A stretch of 64,000 bases of DNA from CAVZMI01 sp050011775 (GCA_050011775.1 JBEKIL010000003.1:186001-250000), one strand, 5' to 3'. Numbered from the stretch's first letter, positions 24,536 through 34,302 are shown. Translations and numbers: made by a program. Notes: a model not told the origin generated them from the letters alone.

Positions 24536-26161
24536 GTGGTGTATGAGGGGGTGGATACTATCTCCGACAAGCCGTCAATATCACCGACATCCGTCGCATC
24601 ATTCAAACCGCAAGAGCAACCGACCGTGGAGTTTCAGGTGGCAGATTTTTTCGATTTGAATTCAGATCTCTCTCAAACGGAAACTGAACCGAGAGCAGAG
24701 TTTGATTTTCTGCTTATGAAAGTCCTCGCCGTTATCAAGGAGGTTCTTTTCGCCCACACGGTGTCGTTCTTCTGGGCGAATCGTGAGAAACAGGCAATGG
24801 TGTGCGAAACGAAAATCACCGACAGCGATGTATTCATGAAAGAACGCCGTTATCCGATGGGACACGATCTGGTAAGCCAGATCGCCCAGACCGGTAAACC
24901 GGAAGTCATAAGCCGGGTAAATCCGGTTTCGGAGAAAGAACTCCTCCGCTATTACGAGGGGGTTGATTTCGTCAAGGCGTTTATTGGCGCTCCGGTGTTC
25001 TATGAGACAGCCGGCGGTGAACAAACCGTTGTCGGTGTACTCGCGGTTGATAGTAAGGCGGAAGATGCTTACGGTGTTGAGACTATTTCGCTGATAGGGC
25101 AGTGTACAAAACTAATCTCAGCATTAATAAAAAGTTATACGGCGAAATATGATCTTCTGCTCGATTCCGAGGTGCTAGCGTCGGTCCGCCGGATGCAGGA
25201 GCGATGGAAGCTCGATCTGAGCGTCCGTTCGATTGTGGATGTGATTGCAGATGAAATTCAAAAGCTAATAAACTTCGATTTTTTATCGATCACGCTCTAC
25301 GATGAACAGCAACACAGCTGGATGATCCGGAAAGTGGTGAATCGAACACCCGAAGGATATGCTATTACAAATCAGGTGATTGATTTTGCGACGAGTATCG
25401 TAGGCAGTGTAATCCGATATTCCCAGCTACAAAAGATTGAAGATCTTGAAACAGAAAGTGTGGTACGCTTTGTCACCGGTGAAAAAATTCGAAACGAAGG
25501 ATCATTCCTTTGCGTTCCGATCAACTCGATGAACAAATGTTACGGTGCCGTGAGCGTCGAGAGCCGCACAAAAAAGAATTTTGGACAGAAAGATATTGAT
25601 ATCCTGGCACGGCTTGCTGAAAACACGGCAGCTGCGTTGGAGATCCTGTATCTGAATGATATCGTCAAAGAGTATGTTGTAGTCGATGAATTGACCCGGT
25701 CGCTCACACGGAAGCAATTTGTACTAATACTTGACCAGGAACTTGCGCGTGCTGTCGATTTCGGCACGGAGCTTTGTTTGATGGTTGTTGCACTAGATTC
25801 GATGAATGAGCTGATCAGCCGGTATGGTAAAGATGGTTTCGATTTTATTCTATACAGTGTGGCAAAAGTGCTCAGGCGGAGTGTGCGCCTGTATGATGTT
25901 GTCGGTCGGCTTGATTTCAACCGGTTCGGTCTCCTGCTGGTTCAAATAACGCCAAATGAAGCGTACCTTTGGGCCGAGAAAATCCGGAAAGCAATTGCTG
26001 CCACAGTGCTGACCGTCGACGAAAAGAAAATTTCAATCACTATCAGTATCGGAATTTGCGGACTTGGCGAACATATGGATCGCGACGAACTCATCCAGAA
26101 TGCAACACAGGTACTGCAAAAATGCATCGAGACAGGCGGAAATATCGTACGAGTGTTTTAA
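24536..26161 (+). CDS. GAF-GAF protein with degenerate GGDEF domain
   Basis: The start is placed at GTG 24536 because GGGAGGGGAG ends 6 bases before it. The 541-residue product has a first GAF domain (about 40-190), a second GAF (about 215-370, with SFLCVPINSMNKCYGAVSVE) and a GGDEF-like fold at the end. DELTRSLTRKQF stands in for the usual DxLTGLxNRRxF. The active-site loop reads RLDFNRFGLLL in place of R(Y)GGDEFxxLL, so the catalytic signature is lost. It probably binds GTP or senses ligands without making c-di-GMP. It is followed 15 bases later by a small zinc-ribbon-like gene. Confidence 0.8.
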   Translation: MVYEGVDTISDKPSISPTSVASFKPQEQPTVEFQVADFFDLNSDLSQTETEPRAEFDFLLMKVLAVIKEVLFAHTVSFFWANREKQAMVCETKITDSDVFMKERRYPMGHDLVSQIAQTGKPEVISRVNPVSEKELLRYYEGVDFVKAFIGAPVFYETAGGEQTVVGVLAVDSKAEDAYGVETISLIGQCTKLISALIKSYTAKYDLLLDSEVLASVRRMQERWKLDLSVRSIVDVIADEIQKLINFDFLSITLYDEQQHSWMIRKVVNRTPEGYAITNQVIDFATSIVGSVIRYSQLQKIEDLETESVVRFVTGEKIRNEGSFLCVPINSMNKCYGAVSVESRTKKNFGQKDIDILARLAENTAAALEILYLNDIVKEYVVVDELTRSLTRKQFVLILDQELARAVDFGTELCLMVVALDSMNELISRYGKDGFDFILYSVAKVLRRSVRLYDVVGRLDFNRFGLLLVQITPNEAYLWAEKIRKAIAATVLTVDEKKISITISIGICGLGEHMDRDELIQNATQVLQKCIETGGNIVRVF

Positions 26162-26176
26162 TATGGAGTAAGAATA

Positions 26177-26368
26177 ATGGCAAAACAACAAACGTTTGCT
26201 GATAAAGCAGCGAAACTTGCACAACATGGTGCCAAATGTGATAAGTGCGGTCAGCTGAAAGTGCCAACATTGGTCATCGCTTCAGAGAAAGCTCCAAGTG
26301 GTTCGATGAAATATACCCAGCGCCGGGTGCAAGTATGCAAGTGTAATGAGAAGGAGTTGTACGCATAA
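26177..26368 (+). CDS. Small zinc-ribbon-like protein
   Basis: This 63-residue, basic protein has two cysteine pairs, CDKC (about residue 21) and CKC near the end, a likely zinc-binding knuckle. The N-terminal MAKQQTFADKAAKLAQHG is helical. It is short but clearly coding, since the ribosome site GGAGTAAGAATA and spacing fit and it follows the GAF-GGDEF gene by 15 bases. Function is unknown. Confidence 0.65.
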   Translation: MAKQQTFADKAAKLAQHGAKCDKCGQLKVPTLVIASEKAPSGSMKYTQRRVQVCKCNEKELYA

Positions 26369-26421
26369 ACTTCATGAGCGGTTGTCCTCCATCATGAGGA
26401 AATGACAATTCCCAATTCCCA

Positions 26422-26989
26422 GTGTACCCACAAACAGTCATCTACATTATCCTTGATGGTGTCGGGATTAGCGAACTCGCCGACGCTGTGCTGCATAACG
26501 ACCAGAGGAGCGATGCTTTCGGAAACCTTGGACAGGCCGTCGGTCCCGCATCTTGAACATTCAGGACCGGGGGCCATTTCATTGCATGTAGGCATGAAAC
26601 AACCGCCATCGTTAGATGCATGCTCTGAAAAGCTTTCCTAGAACTTGCAGGAAAAAGAGTACAATAAGTACTGGAGGTCGGCCGGACCGATAAGCGAAAA
26701 AACGTATTCACTCTATCTCAATGGATTTGCGGAAAATATCGTTACCACATTTCCGGAAGTCGCTGGCCACCAAGATATCGTGAGGAATATCCCGGTATCA
26801 GGCACTGCAATTTTCAATGAATTGGGGGATGTATACTGCCGAATGGGATTTCCAACCGTCTATATATATATGCTCTTTGGATTTTCATAGGCTCTTGAAT
26901 ACTTTGACACCCAACTTCTTCGTATCAAGGAAACGCTTGACTTCGAGGAATTGTTAAAGAGTGTGATGCGAGAATTCAAAAGGAATTAG
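26422..26989 (+). pseudogene. Decayed phosphopentomutase (deoB-like)
   Basis: A GTG at 26422 opens a frame with TVIYIILDGVGISELADAVL then NDQRSDAFGNLGQAVG, which is the DeoB N-terminus. After a stop the +1-shifted frame carries VPHLEHSGPGAI, matching the next DeoB block. From 26645 another frame gives YWRSAGPISEKTYSLYLNGF then NIPVSGTAIFNELGD, the GHWE-x-AG and SGTAI blocks. At least two frameshifts and several stops break it, and the metal-binding C-terminal half is missing. The final 32 codons (26891-26989) do not match DeoB and may come from another gene. It abuts rpoD. Confidence 0.75.
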
Positions 26990-26990
26990 A

Positions 26991-27848
26991 ATGGTCAAAG
27001 TCAGCAAGCAATATACAAATCGCGAAAGTCAATCTCTCGATAAATACCTTCAGGAGATCGGGAAGGTTGAACTGTTGACCGCAGAAGAAGAGATTGAGCT
27101 CGCACGACGAATTAAAAAGCAAGATCAAAAAGCACTGGAAAAGCTGACTAAAGCAAATCTCCGATTTGTCGTGAGTGTAGCAAAACAATATCAGAATCAG
27201 GGCCTCTCCCTCGGAGACCTTATTAATGAAGGTAACCTGGGACTGATAAAAGCAGCAAAGCGTTTCGATGAGACGCGCGGTTTCAAATTTATCTCCTATG
27301 CGGTATGGTGGATTCGTCAGTCAATTCTTCAGGCACTGGCGGAACAATCACGCATCGTCCGGCTCCCGTTGAATCGTGTGGGTGCATTGAATAAAATCGG
27401 AAAAGCCTTCAGCACCCTCGAACAGGAATTCGAACGCGAACCGAGCGCAAGTGAGCTTGCTGAAGAACTCGATATGTCGCTCTACGAAGTAGCCGATACT
27501 CTGAAAATTTCCGGCAGGCATCTCTCGATGGATGCTCCGTTTGCTCAGGGTGAAGATAATCGGTTGCTTGATGTCATCCAGGATGAGCGGACTCCAATGC
27601 CCGACAGCGACCTGATGAAGGAGTCATTAAGCCGCGAGGTTGAGCGTGCACTCTCTACATTAAGCGAACGGGAAGCAGAAGTTATTCGCTTATATTTCGG
27701 ACTCGGCAGGGAACACTCGTTGACGCTCGAAGAAATCGGCGAGAAGTTTAATCTCACACGAGAACGTGTACGACAGATCAAGGAAAAAGCAATTCGCCGT
27801 TTGCGTCATGCATCGCGCAGTAAAGCATTACGCGCATACCTCGGATAA
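26991..27848 (+). CDS. rpoD: Primary-type sigma-70 factor RpoD
   Basis: The 285-residue protein is of the short form normal for Bacteroidota and relatives: no large region 1.1, then region 1.2 (SLDKYLQEIGKVELLTAEEE), region 2 (GLSLGDLINEGNLGLIKAAK then RGFKFISYAVWWIRQSI), region 3, and region 4 with the helix-turn-helix LTLEEIGEKFNLTRERVRQI. It directs RNA polymerase to housekeeping promoters. It has little upstream spacing from the deoB relic, and 17 bases separate it from the next lipoprotein gene. Confidence 0.92.
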   Translation: MVKVSKQYTNRESQSLDKYLQEIGKVELLTAEEEIELARRIKKQDQKALEKLTKANLRFVVSVAKQYQNQGLSLGDLINEGNLGLIKAAKRFDETRGFKFISYAVWWIRQSILQALAEQSRIVRLPLNRVGALNKIGKAFSTLEQEFEREPSASELAEELDMSLYEVADTLKISGRHLSMDAPFAQGEDNRLLDVIQDERTPMPDSDLMKESLSREVERALSTLSEREAEVIRLYFGLGREHSLTLEEIGEKFNLTRERVRQIKEKAIRRLRHASRSKALRAYLG

Positions 27849-27865
27849 AACTGCATATAACGGCG

Positions 27866-28399
27866 ATGGCACTTCTCCGATTTCTTATTCTCACAATAAT
27901 CATTATTAATCTCACAGGGTGCGCTTCTTCATCGCCCCGTTTTTCATCTTCGTGCTCTGCCTGGAACGATGGTGAAGAAGAACTGTATGATACAAATGCG
28001 GCCGCGTCGGATACCGTTTCACCCTCGCTCGACTCGACGTTGCTGATGCGCACTATCAGTGAATACCTCGGCGTGCCGTATAAACATGGTGGAGAGTCTG
28101 TCGAAGGAATCGATTGCTCGGCTTTCACACGATCGGTGTTCGAAAAGGTTTTTATGCTTACCCTTCCTCGCTCGACGGAAGAGCAATATCGGATGGGGAA
28201 AAAAATTCGAAAAAAAAATCTCTCCCGGGGAGATCTTGTCTTCTTCAGTACAACGGGACGCACTCCGTCACATGTAGGTATTTACATCGGCGATGGACTC
28301 TTCGCTCATGCAAGTGTCAATGAAGGTGTCACAATCTCCTTGCTTTCTACTCCATATTATCAACAGCGATACACCGGTGCCCGCAGAGTAATTGAATAG
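27866..28399 (+). CDS. NlpC/P60 family lipoprotein peptidase
   Basis: This protein of 177 residues has a lipoprotein signal (ILTIIIINLTGCASS). The NlpC/P60 domain starts near residue 62 (LGVPYKHGGESVEGIDCSAF). The catalytic Cys is in GIDCSAF, the His in SHVGIYIG and the third polar residue in LFAHASV. It cleaves gamma-D-Glu-diaminopimelate or similar bonds in peptidoglycan from the periplasmic side. The family resembles E. coli Spr/MepS. Confidence 0.88.
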   Translation: MALLRFLILTIIIINLTGCASSSPRFSSSCSAWNDGEEELYDTNAAASDTVSPSLDSTLLMRTISEYLGVPYKHGGESVEGIDCSAFTRSVFEKVFMLTLPRSTEEQYRMGKKIRKKNLSRGDLVFFSTTGRTPSHVGIYIGDGLFAHASVNEGVTISLLSTPYYQQRYTGARRVIE

Positions 28400-28610
28400 A
28401 AAACCTGACCAATTCGTATTATATCCCCCGGTTCTCGATCTGTAGACAAATCAACAGGACGGTTCATTGTAACCCGTTATATTCTTGGAGGTTACATCCC
28501 AGTGATTTTATTCAAGATTCATATGGTTTTAGCCGATAATCTATTATAGTTTGGTGGATTGAGTTCTTCTTTTCACCAAAAGAAATATATATGGTTTTAG
28601 GAGGATGGTC

Positions 28611-30710
28611 ATGAAGTGGTTTATCAATCTCAATATTCAGGCTAAGCTTCTCTGGACATTCGGAACTCTCGTCTTTATAGCCGCTGTAATAGGTGTCGTC
28701 GGGTATATCGGAATGAGAGCAGAGAAACAGGCACAGGACGATCTGTACGCCAACGATTATATCCCACTCGTCCGACTTGCAGATGCTCATTCCTCGATTG
28801 TGTCAGTTCGCAGTGATTTTGCGAACCTCTTCCTTAAAACGTTGGCGTCAGAACGACAACCATTTGCCCGTGAGATTCAAAGAAAAATACAAAAGATCGA
28901 TCAGATAATAGTTCAATATGGCAGCTCCGCATCGTCCGATGAAATAAAACCTCTTCTTGAAAAATTCAACACCTCATGGGATCGGTTGAAACTTGCCGCA
29001 TCACGTACAATAAATATTGCGCAAGGGAATCAGAAGAATATACCAAAAACCTTCAACAATGTAGAAGTCGATAGCGAATTGAGCGAATGCCAGCAAGAGC
29101 TGACAGATTTGATACGATTCACAGATCATGATGCTGAGAAAATCAATGCCAAAGGAGAGACAATATCCCAATCCATGATGGTGATACTCATCGTTCTTGT
29201 TATTGTCGGCCTTACTATCGCCGGTGTGGGCGGATTTATAATAGCTTCTGCTATCAGTAAACCAATAACCGCACTCGTCGCCGGTGCTGATGCTCTTGCC
29301 TCTGGCGACGTGAATGTCGTGATCGAGGTAGCTACTTCGGATGAGATAGGAAAACTGAGCTCTTCATTCAACAGTCTGGCTAAAAATATGAAAGATCAGG
29401 CGTATGAAGCTGAACAAATTGCTCTTGGTAACTTTAATGTTGATGTAAAACAACGTTCGGATGTCGATATTCTTGCAAAAAGCAGAAACAAAGTGGTTGA
29501 AATTCTCAGATCTCTACTTGGCGAAACGAATGCTCTGACGCTTGCCGCTCGTGAAGGTAAGTTAGGTATCCGTGGCAACGCGAATAAGTTCACCGGCGGA
29601 TACCGGGATATCATCGACGAAATGAATAAAACACTAGATGCTATTGTTACTCCGCTTCAGGAAAGTTCGGATGCCCTATCGGCTATGTCAACAGGTGATT
29701 TGACCGTAGGGATGAAGGGAGAATATAAGGGGGACCATCAGCTTGTTAAAAATAGTGTCAATACATTGGCGGAATCGCTCAGCGCCGCATTAAGGGATGT
29801 CTCGGAAGTGATTACGGCAACCGCCAACGCAAGCGCCGAGATTTCATCGAGTACAGAAGAAATGGCGGCGGGTGCGCAGGAACAGAACTCGCAGACGACC
29901 GAAGTAGCCAGCGCGATAGAAGAAATGGCATCGACCATCCTCGAGAATTCAAAGAACGCCAAACAGGCACTGGAAACGGCCAGAAAAGCCCGGCAGGTGG
30001 CGGAAGAGGGGGGAAATGTCGTCCATGAAACCGTTCACGGTATGAATCGGATCGCTGATGTAGTGAAGAAATCGGCAGGGACAGTACAGGCGCTTGGCAA
30101 ATCGAGCAACCAGATCGGCGAAATTATCCAGGTGATCGATGATATTGCCGATCAGACGAACCTGCTGGCTTTGAATGCCGCGATTGAAGCGGCGCGTGCT
30201 GGAGAACAGGGACGAGGATTCGCAGTCGTGGCTGATGAGGTGCGAAAGCTGGCGGAACGAACCACGAAGGCAACAAAAGAGATAGCACAGATGATCAAGA
30301 AAATCCAGGCAGACACAATTGGAGCGGTGAAGTCGATGGAGGAAGGAACCCAGGAGGTCGACAAGGGGATAGAACTGGCTGAACGGGCAGGATCATCATT
30401 GAAAGAAATTGTGTCGGTAGTCTCCGAATTGACAGATATGGCAACACAAATCGCGACGGCCAGTGAACAGCAATCAGATGCAGCCGAACAAATATCAAAG
30501 AACATCGAGGGGATCAGCGGCGTGACGCACGAGTCGGCTACCGGAACACAACAGATTGCACGTGCGGCAGAAGATTTAAGCCAGTTGACCAATCAGCTGC
30601 AGCGTCTGATAACGCAATTTCAGATTGGAATTAGATCGTCTGCAGATTCGAAACCGATCACTACTGCTCGTCAAAAAGCTGTAAAAAAAGCACATGATAC
30701 AAAACAATAA
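28611..30710 (+). CDS. Methyl-accepting chemotaxis protein
   Basis: TAGGAGG stands 6 bases before ATG 28611, so this start is preferred to ATG 28605, which would overlap it. The 699-residue protein has a short cytoplasmic start, membrane segment 1 (about 10-32), a four-helix periplasmic sensor, membrane segment 2 (about 183-210, MMVILIVLVIVGLTIAGVGG) and HAMP-like repeats (with ASGDVNVVIEVATSDEIGKL and later MSTGDLTVGMKGEY). The signalling hairpin tip is DIADQTNLLALNAAIEAARA then GEQGRGFAVVADEVRKLAER. It relays ligand binding to CheA; no che genes are nearby. Confidence 0.92.
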   Translation: MKWFINLNIQAKLLWTFGTLVFIAAVIGVVGYIGMRAEKQAQDDLYANDYIPLVRLADAHSSIVSVRSDFANLFLKTLASERQPFAREIQRKIQKIDQIIVQYGSSASSDEIKPLLEKFNTSWDRLKLAASRTINIAQGNQKNIPKTFNNVEVDSELSECQQELTDLIRFTDHDAEKINAKGETISQSMMVILIVLVIVGLTIAGVGGFIIASAISKPITALVAGADALASGDVNVVIEVATSDEIGKLSSSFNSLAKNMKDQAYEAEQIALGNFNVDVKQRSDVDILAKSRNKVVEILRSLLGETNALTLAAREGKLGIRGNANKFTGGYRDIIDEMNKTLDAIVTPLQESSDALSAMSTGDLTVGMKGEYKGDHQLVKNSVNTLAESLSAALRDVSEVITATANASAEISSSTEEMAAGAQEQNSQTTEVASAIEEMASTILENSKNAKQALETARKARQVAEEGGNVVHETVHGMNRIADVVKKSAGTVQALGKSSNQIGEIIQVIDDIADQTNLLALNAAIEAARAGEQGRGFAVVADEVRKLAERTTKATKEIAQMIKKIQADTIGAVKSMEEGTQEVDKGIELAERAGSSLKEIVSVVSELTDMATQIATASEQQSDAAEQISKNIEGISGVTHESATGTQQIARAAEDLSQLTNQLQRLITQFQIGIRSSADSKPITTARQKAVKKAHDTKQ

Positions 30711-30801
30711 TGGTGACTGAAGCATCCTTGATTTCATTGCGAGTTCTATATATATTTCAATATACCTTCCTTGAATACAATTCTTTATTGTAGTGTCGAT
30801 C

Positions 30802-32796
30802 ATGAAAGCAACACGTTTCGTAATCGCATTATCTGTTGAGCTGTTTCTTCTTTATACGGGGCCGGTCCTTCTCTATGCCCAACTGAGCAAACATATCTCA
30901 AATTATACCATCACTGCAAGGCTCGATGTTACAAAAAGATCCGTGGAGGGAGACGAAATTATAACATGGCTGAACGATTCGCCTGATGAGGTGAATGATA
31001 TTTATCTCCATTTGTATCTGAATGCATATCGCGACAAGAAGAGCACGTTTGCAGTGGAAGATAATACGTATATCACTCCTGAAAATGCGGGAGGGATTGA
31101 TATTCATTCACTCAAAACAATCGATGGGATCGATCTTCTTCAGAATTCATCGTTTGTCCATCCGGACGATGATAATGCCGATGATAAGACTGTACTTTGC
31201 GTTCCGCTTCCCCGATCTCTAAAACCGTCCGAGTCGATTCAATTACACGTGACGTTTTCAACCAGACTTCCGCTCGCTCTCGGTCGGAGTAACGCTGCGG
31301 AGGGATGCGAATTCTATTTCGTGGCGCAATGGTTTCCGAAAATGGCGGTATACCAGCAGACCCGCCTAAGTCTGGAAGATGTCGGCGGGCAAACCCGCGG
31401 CAAGGTGTACGAGTGGAATGCCCACCAATTTCATAAAAATACGGAGTTCTTTGCCGATTTTGGTGAATATTGGGTGACTCTAACCGTACCTCGTGATTAT
31501 GTCGTTGGTGCGACAGGAGTAAGGGAATCGTTGAAAGAAAATACCGATGGTACTGTCACTGTCGCCTATCATCAGGCTGATGTTCATGATTTTGCATGGA
31601 CTGCTTCACCGCGTTTTCTTGAATTCCACAAGACATTCACTCATCCGACTCTTCCATCGACGGAAATTATTTTGCTCCTACAACCGGAGCATCACGGCCT
31701 CCGTGACCGCTATCTCACCGCCGTCACCAATGCACTGAAATATTTTGGTGAATGGTACGGTGAATATCCATACAAGACAATTACCATAATCGATCCTCCG
31801 CGTACAAGCAATGCTGGAGCTATGGAATACCCGACTCTCATCACAGGCCGGGCACGCTGGATCTCGCCGGCAGCGATACTGGACCCGGAGGATGTGACAG
31901 TCCATGAATTTGGTCATCAGTACTGGTACGGAATGGTTGCCAGCAATGAATTTGAAGATCCATGGCTGGATGAGGGATTCACCTCCTATTCGGAAATGCG
32001 GATTATGCAAAAGGTTTATGGGTACAATATAGGTTCCTTCCGGATTGCCGGAGGTATACCTCTGTACGGTGTCCAGCTGCTGACGCTTGATGGGTTCCCG
32101 CTCATTGCAGTGATAGATAAGGTGCGCGTCGACTATCTCTATTATGGACGAATCATGTTTTTACGAAATATGCGTAACGATCCAATCGCAAAATGGGGAT
32201 TCAAACAGTACGACCGCGAGACTTATATCATCAATGCCTATGATAAACCAGCATTGATGCTTTGGACGCTTGAGAAATTTCTCGGTGAAAATACAATGAA
32301 TGCGATCATGCGGACGTATTTCCAGCGCTATCGTTTCCGACATCCAACGCCGCAGAATTTTTATGCCGTAGTCAATGAAGTCAGCGGACGGGATATGGGA
32401 TGGTTCTTCCGTCAGTTTGTTGATGAGACATTTGTTCTAGATTATGGGGTTGAGAGCCTTAAGAGTACCCAGAAGGATGGAAAATATTATAATGAGGTGA
32501 TAATACGAAGATATGGTGAAGCGTGTGTGCCGGTCGATATCCGGCTCACTTGTGAAAATGGTGAATGTATCAATGATACATGGGATGGAAATGATCAATG
32601 GGTGAAGAAAATCTATATCACATCTTCAGCTGCATCCATGGCACAGGTTGATCCCGAGAACAAACTTGTTCTTGATGTCAGTTTAGCTAACAATAGTAAA
32701 ATAGCCGATACAGACCATCGGGCAGTGCTCAGCTGGACATCAAAGTGGCTTTTCTGGATGCAGCATCTCCTTCAATTTCTCAGCAGTCTTTGTTGA
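30802..32796 (+). CDS. M1 family zinc metallopeptidase
   Basis: A GTG nine bases earlier is also in frame, but ATG 30802 begins a clean signal peptide (to about residue 28, LLYAQ). The mature protein is about 635 residues. The gluzincin motif HEFGHQYWYG followed by WLDEGFTSY gives HExxH-18-E, and AGAMEYPTLI is the M1 exopeptidase-type GxMEN-like motif. It trims peptides in the periplasm or outside. An extra segment (QTRLSLEDVGGQTRGK) before NAHQFHKNTEF is encoded by a palindromic element, described separately. The gene is followed 10 bases later by a membrane protein gene. Confidence 0.87.
   Translation: MKATRFVIALSVELFLLYTGPVLLYAQLSKHISNYTITARLDVTKRSVEGDEIITWLNDSPDEVNDIYLHLYLNAYRDKKSTFAVEDNTYITPENAGGIDIHSLKTIDGIDLLQNSSFVHPDDDNADDKTVLCVPLPRSLKPSESIQLHVTFSTRLPLALGRSNAAEGCEFYFVAQWFPKMAVYQQTRLSLEDVGGQTRGKVYEWNAHQFHKNTEFFADFGEYWVTLTVPRDYVVGATGVRESLKENTDGTVTVAYHQADVHDFAWTASPRFLEFHKTFTHPTLPSTEIILLLQPEHHGLRDRYLTAVTNALKYFGEWYGEYPYKTITIIDPPRTSNAGAMEYPTLITGRARWISPAAILDPEDVTVHEFGHQYWYGMVASNEFEDPWLDEGFTSYSEMRIMQKVYGYNIGSFRIAGGIPLYGVQLLTLDGFPLIAVIDKVRVDYLYYGRIMFLRNMRNDPIAKWGFKQYDRETYIINAYDKPALMLWTLEKFLGENTMNAIMRTYFQRYRFRHPTPQNFYAVVNEVSGRDMGWFFRQFVDETFVLDYGVESLKSTQKDGKYYNEVIIRRYGEACVPVDIRLTCENGECINDTWDGNDQWVKKIYITSSAASMAQVDPENKLVLDVSLANNSKIADTDHRAVLSWTSKWLFWMQHLLQFLSSLC
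31361..31398. repeat. REP-like double hairpin inside the M1 peptidase gene
   Basis: CCCGCC (31361-31366) and GGCGGG (31384-31389) pair around a 17-nt loop, and GCGGG with CCCGC (31385-31398) form a second hairpin with a 4-nt loop. This is the same architecture as 7820-7871. It is in frame and adds about 13-16 residues to the enzyme. Confidence 0.6.
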
Positions 32797-32805
32797 TTAT
32801 CAATT

Positions 32806-33726
32806 ATGGCAATTCTTGAGGCAATACGGTCGGGGCTGAAAAAAGTGAACAACAATCTTCACTTCATCGGTCTTCTTTGGATATTGAACATCGCATTTGC
32901 TATGATCCTATCGATGACCTTATTCCGTCTCCTGAATACGGATCTCAGTGGAAGTCTTGTCGGCGATTCATTGCTTCAAGGATTCGATTATCGCTGGTAT
33001 CAGGAATTCTTCTTTAAATACCAGACGGCGCTGGAAATGTTTACCAACACGCTGATTATCGTCGGATCAATCTACATTCTGATTCAAACCTTTCTCCTGG
33101 GTGGATTACTTTCGGTGTTACATTCCAGTGAGAGAAAAACGCTTTTCATAGACTTTTTTTACGGTGGGGTCAGGTATTTCTTTCGTTTCTTCAAAATTCT
33201 TCTTCTTTCGATGCTTTTTTATTTGGGACTTTTTTTCGTCAATCGTTGGGGGACAACTGCAACGGAAAATCTGCTCGGCGCTTCCGAATCGGAAATACTT
33301 CGCATCTCGGTTATTGTTGTTCGATATATCCTTCTTGCATTGATATTCTTTTTCCTGAATATTATTTTTGATTACGCAAAAATAAGTATTGTTGTTCGAG
33401 AAGAAAGAAAAGTTATGAAAGAGTGGTGGGGTGCTGTGAAATTTACAGTTTCGAATGCAGGAACGACGATCGGTCTGTTTGTACTACTTTTTATATTTGG
33501 AGTTGGGATTTTTGGAATATACTATTTTCTTGAAGATATTTTCCAACCTGTCTCATCGTACGGAATGATTTTTCTTGTTTTTGTGTTACATCAGATATAC
33601 ATTAGTGCAAGAATCTGGCTGCGAATGTTGTTTTATGCGAGTCAGCTCGCGTTATGGAAGGAAGTCCACGCTGAGGTCATCTTCCCTTCCGTTGAAGAGA
33701 ATACAGTTCACGCGCAAGGAGGATAA
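32806..33726 (+). CDS. Polytopic membrane protein, function unknown
   Basis: This 306-residue protein has about six membrane segments, near residues 20-40, 78-100, 122-145, 167-188, 219-243 and 250-275. The N-terminus is short and basic and the C-terminus is cytoplasmic. I do not recognise a family, although the spread of segments with a conserved WWGAVKFTVSN loop recalls small uncharacterised envelope proteins. It lies between the M1 peptidase and def genes with tight spacing, so it is likely co-transcribed with them. Confidence 0.6.
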   Translation: MAILEAIRSGLKKVNNNLHFIGLLWILNIAFAMILSMTLFRLLNTDLSGSLVGDSLLQGFDYRWYQEFFFKYQTALEMFTNTLIIVGSIYILIQTFLLGGLLSVLHSSERKTLFIDFFYGGVRYFFRFFKILLLSMLFYLGLFFVNRWGTTATENLLGASESEILRISVIVVRYILLALIFFFLNIIFDYAKISIVVREERKVMKEWWGAVKFTVSNAGTTIGLFVLLFIFGVGIFGIYYFLEDIFQPVSSYGMIFLVFVLHQIYISARIWLRMLFYASQLALWKEVHAEVIFPSVEENTVHAQGG

Positions 33727-33732
33727 ATAACG

Positions 33733-34284
33733 GTGTCGATTCTATCTATATATGTTTTCGGTGCAGAGGTACTTCGTCAAAAAGCGAAACCTGCAAAGAG
33801 CGTTGATAACTCGACAATTACCCTGGTCTATGATATGTTTGACACAATGCGCAATGCCAATGGCATCGGACTTGCTGCAAATCAAGTAGGCGTGCTTCAG
33901 AGAATAATCACCATCGATATTTCAGAAACCGACGAAGGGAAAGGAACAAAGCCCTTAGTGCTGATCAACCCGGAAGTCATTAAAGAAGATGGTGAATGGG
34001 TCATGGAAGAGGGGTGTCTGAGTGTACCGGATATCCGGGAAGAGGTGACACGTGCCGCATCGATTCGTCTTCGATTCCGGGATATTAATTTTCATGAACA
34101 TGAAATAGATGCGCACGGGCTGCTTGCACGTGTAATCCTTCATGAGATAGATCACCTGGACGGTATTCTTTTTACAGATCACTTGAACGCAGCCAAGCGA
34201 CGACATATGAAAGGGAAATTCATAAGGATCAAGAAGGGTGAAACCGAGACGTCGTACCCGGTTGCGGCGGGCATTAAATTATAA
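33733..34284 (+). CDS. def: Peptide deformylase
   Basis: The gene starts at GTG 33733 and encodes 183 residues. All three deformylase motifs are present: GIGLAANQVG (motif 1), EGCLSVP with the metal-binding Cys (motif 2) and HEIDHLDG with HExxH (motif 3). It removes formyl from new N-terminal Met. It is 18 bases upstream of fmt, the usual pairing of the formylation cycle. Confidence 0.95.
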   Translation: MSILSIYVFGAEVLRQKAKPAKSVDNSTITLVYDMFDTMRNANGIGLAANQVGVLQRIITIDISETDEGKGTKPLVLINPEVIKEDGEWVMEEGCLSVPDIREEVTRAASIRLRFRDINFHEHEIDAHGLLARVILHEIDHLDGILFTDHLNAAKRRHMKGKFIRIKKGETETSYPVAAGIKL

Positions 34285-34302
34285 ATATCTTGATAAGCAG
34301 AC

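Noticed and set aside
26402..26641. A complete small gene in the stretch before rpoD.
   Set aside because: It is one frame of the broken phosphopentomutase; the similarity passes from frame to frame.
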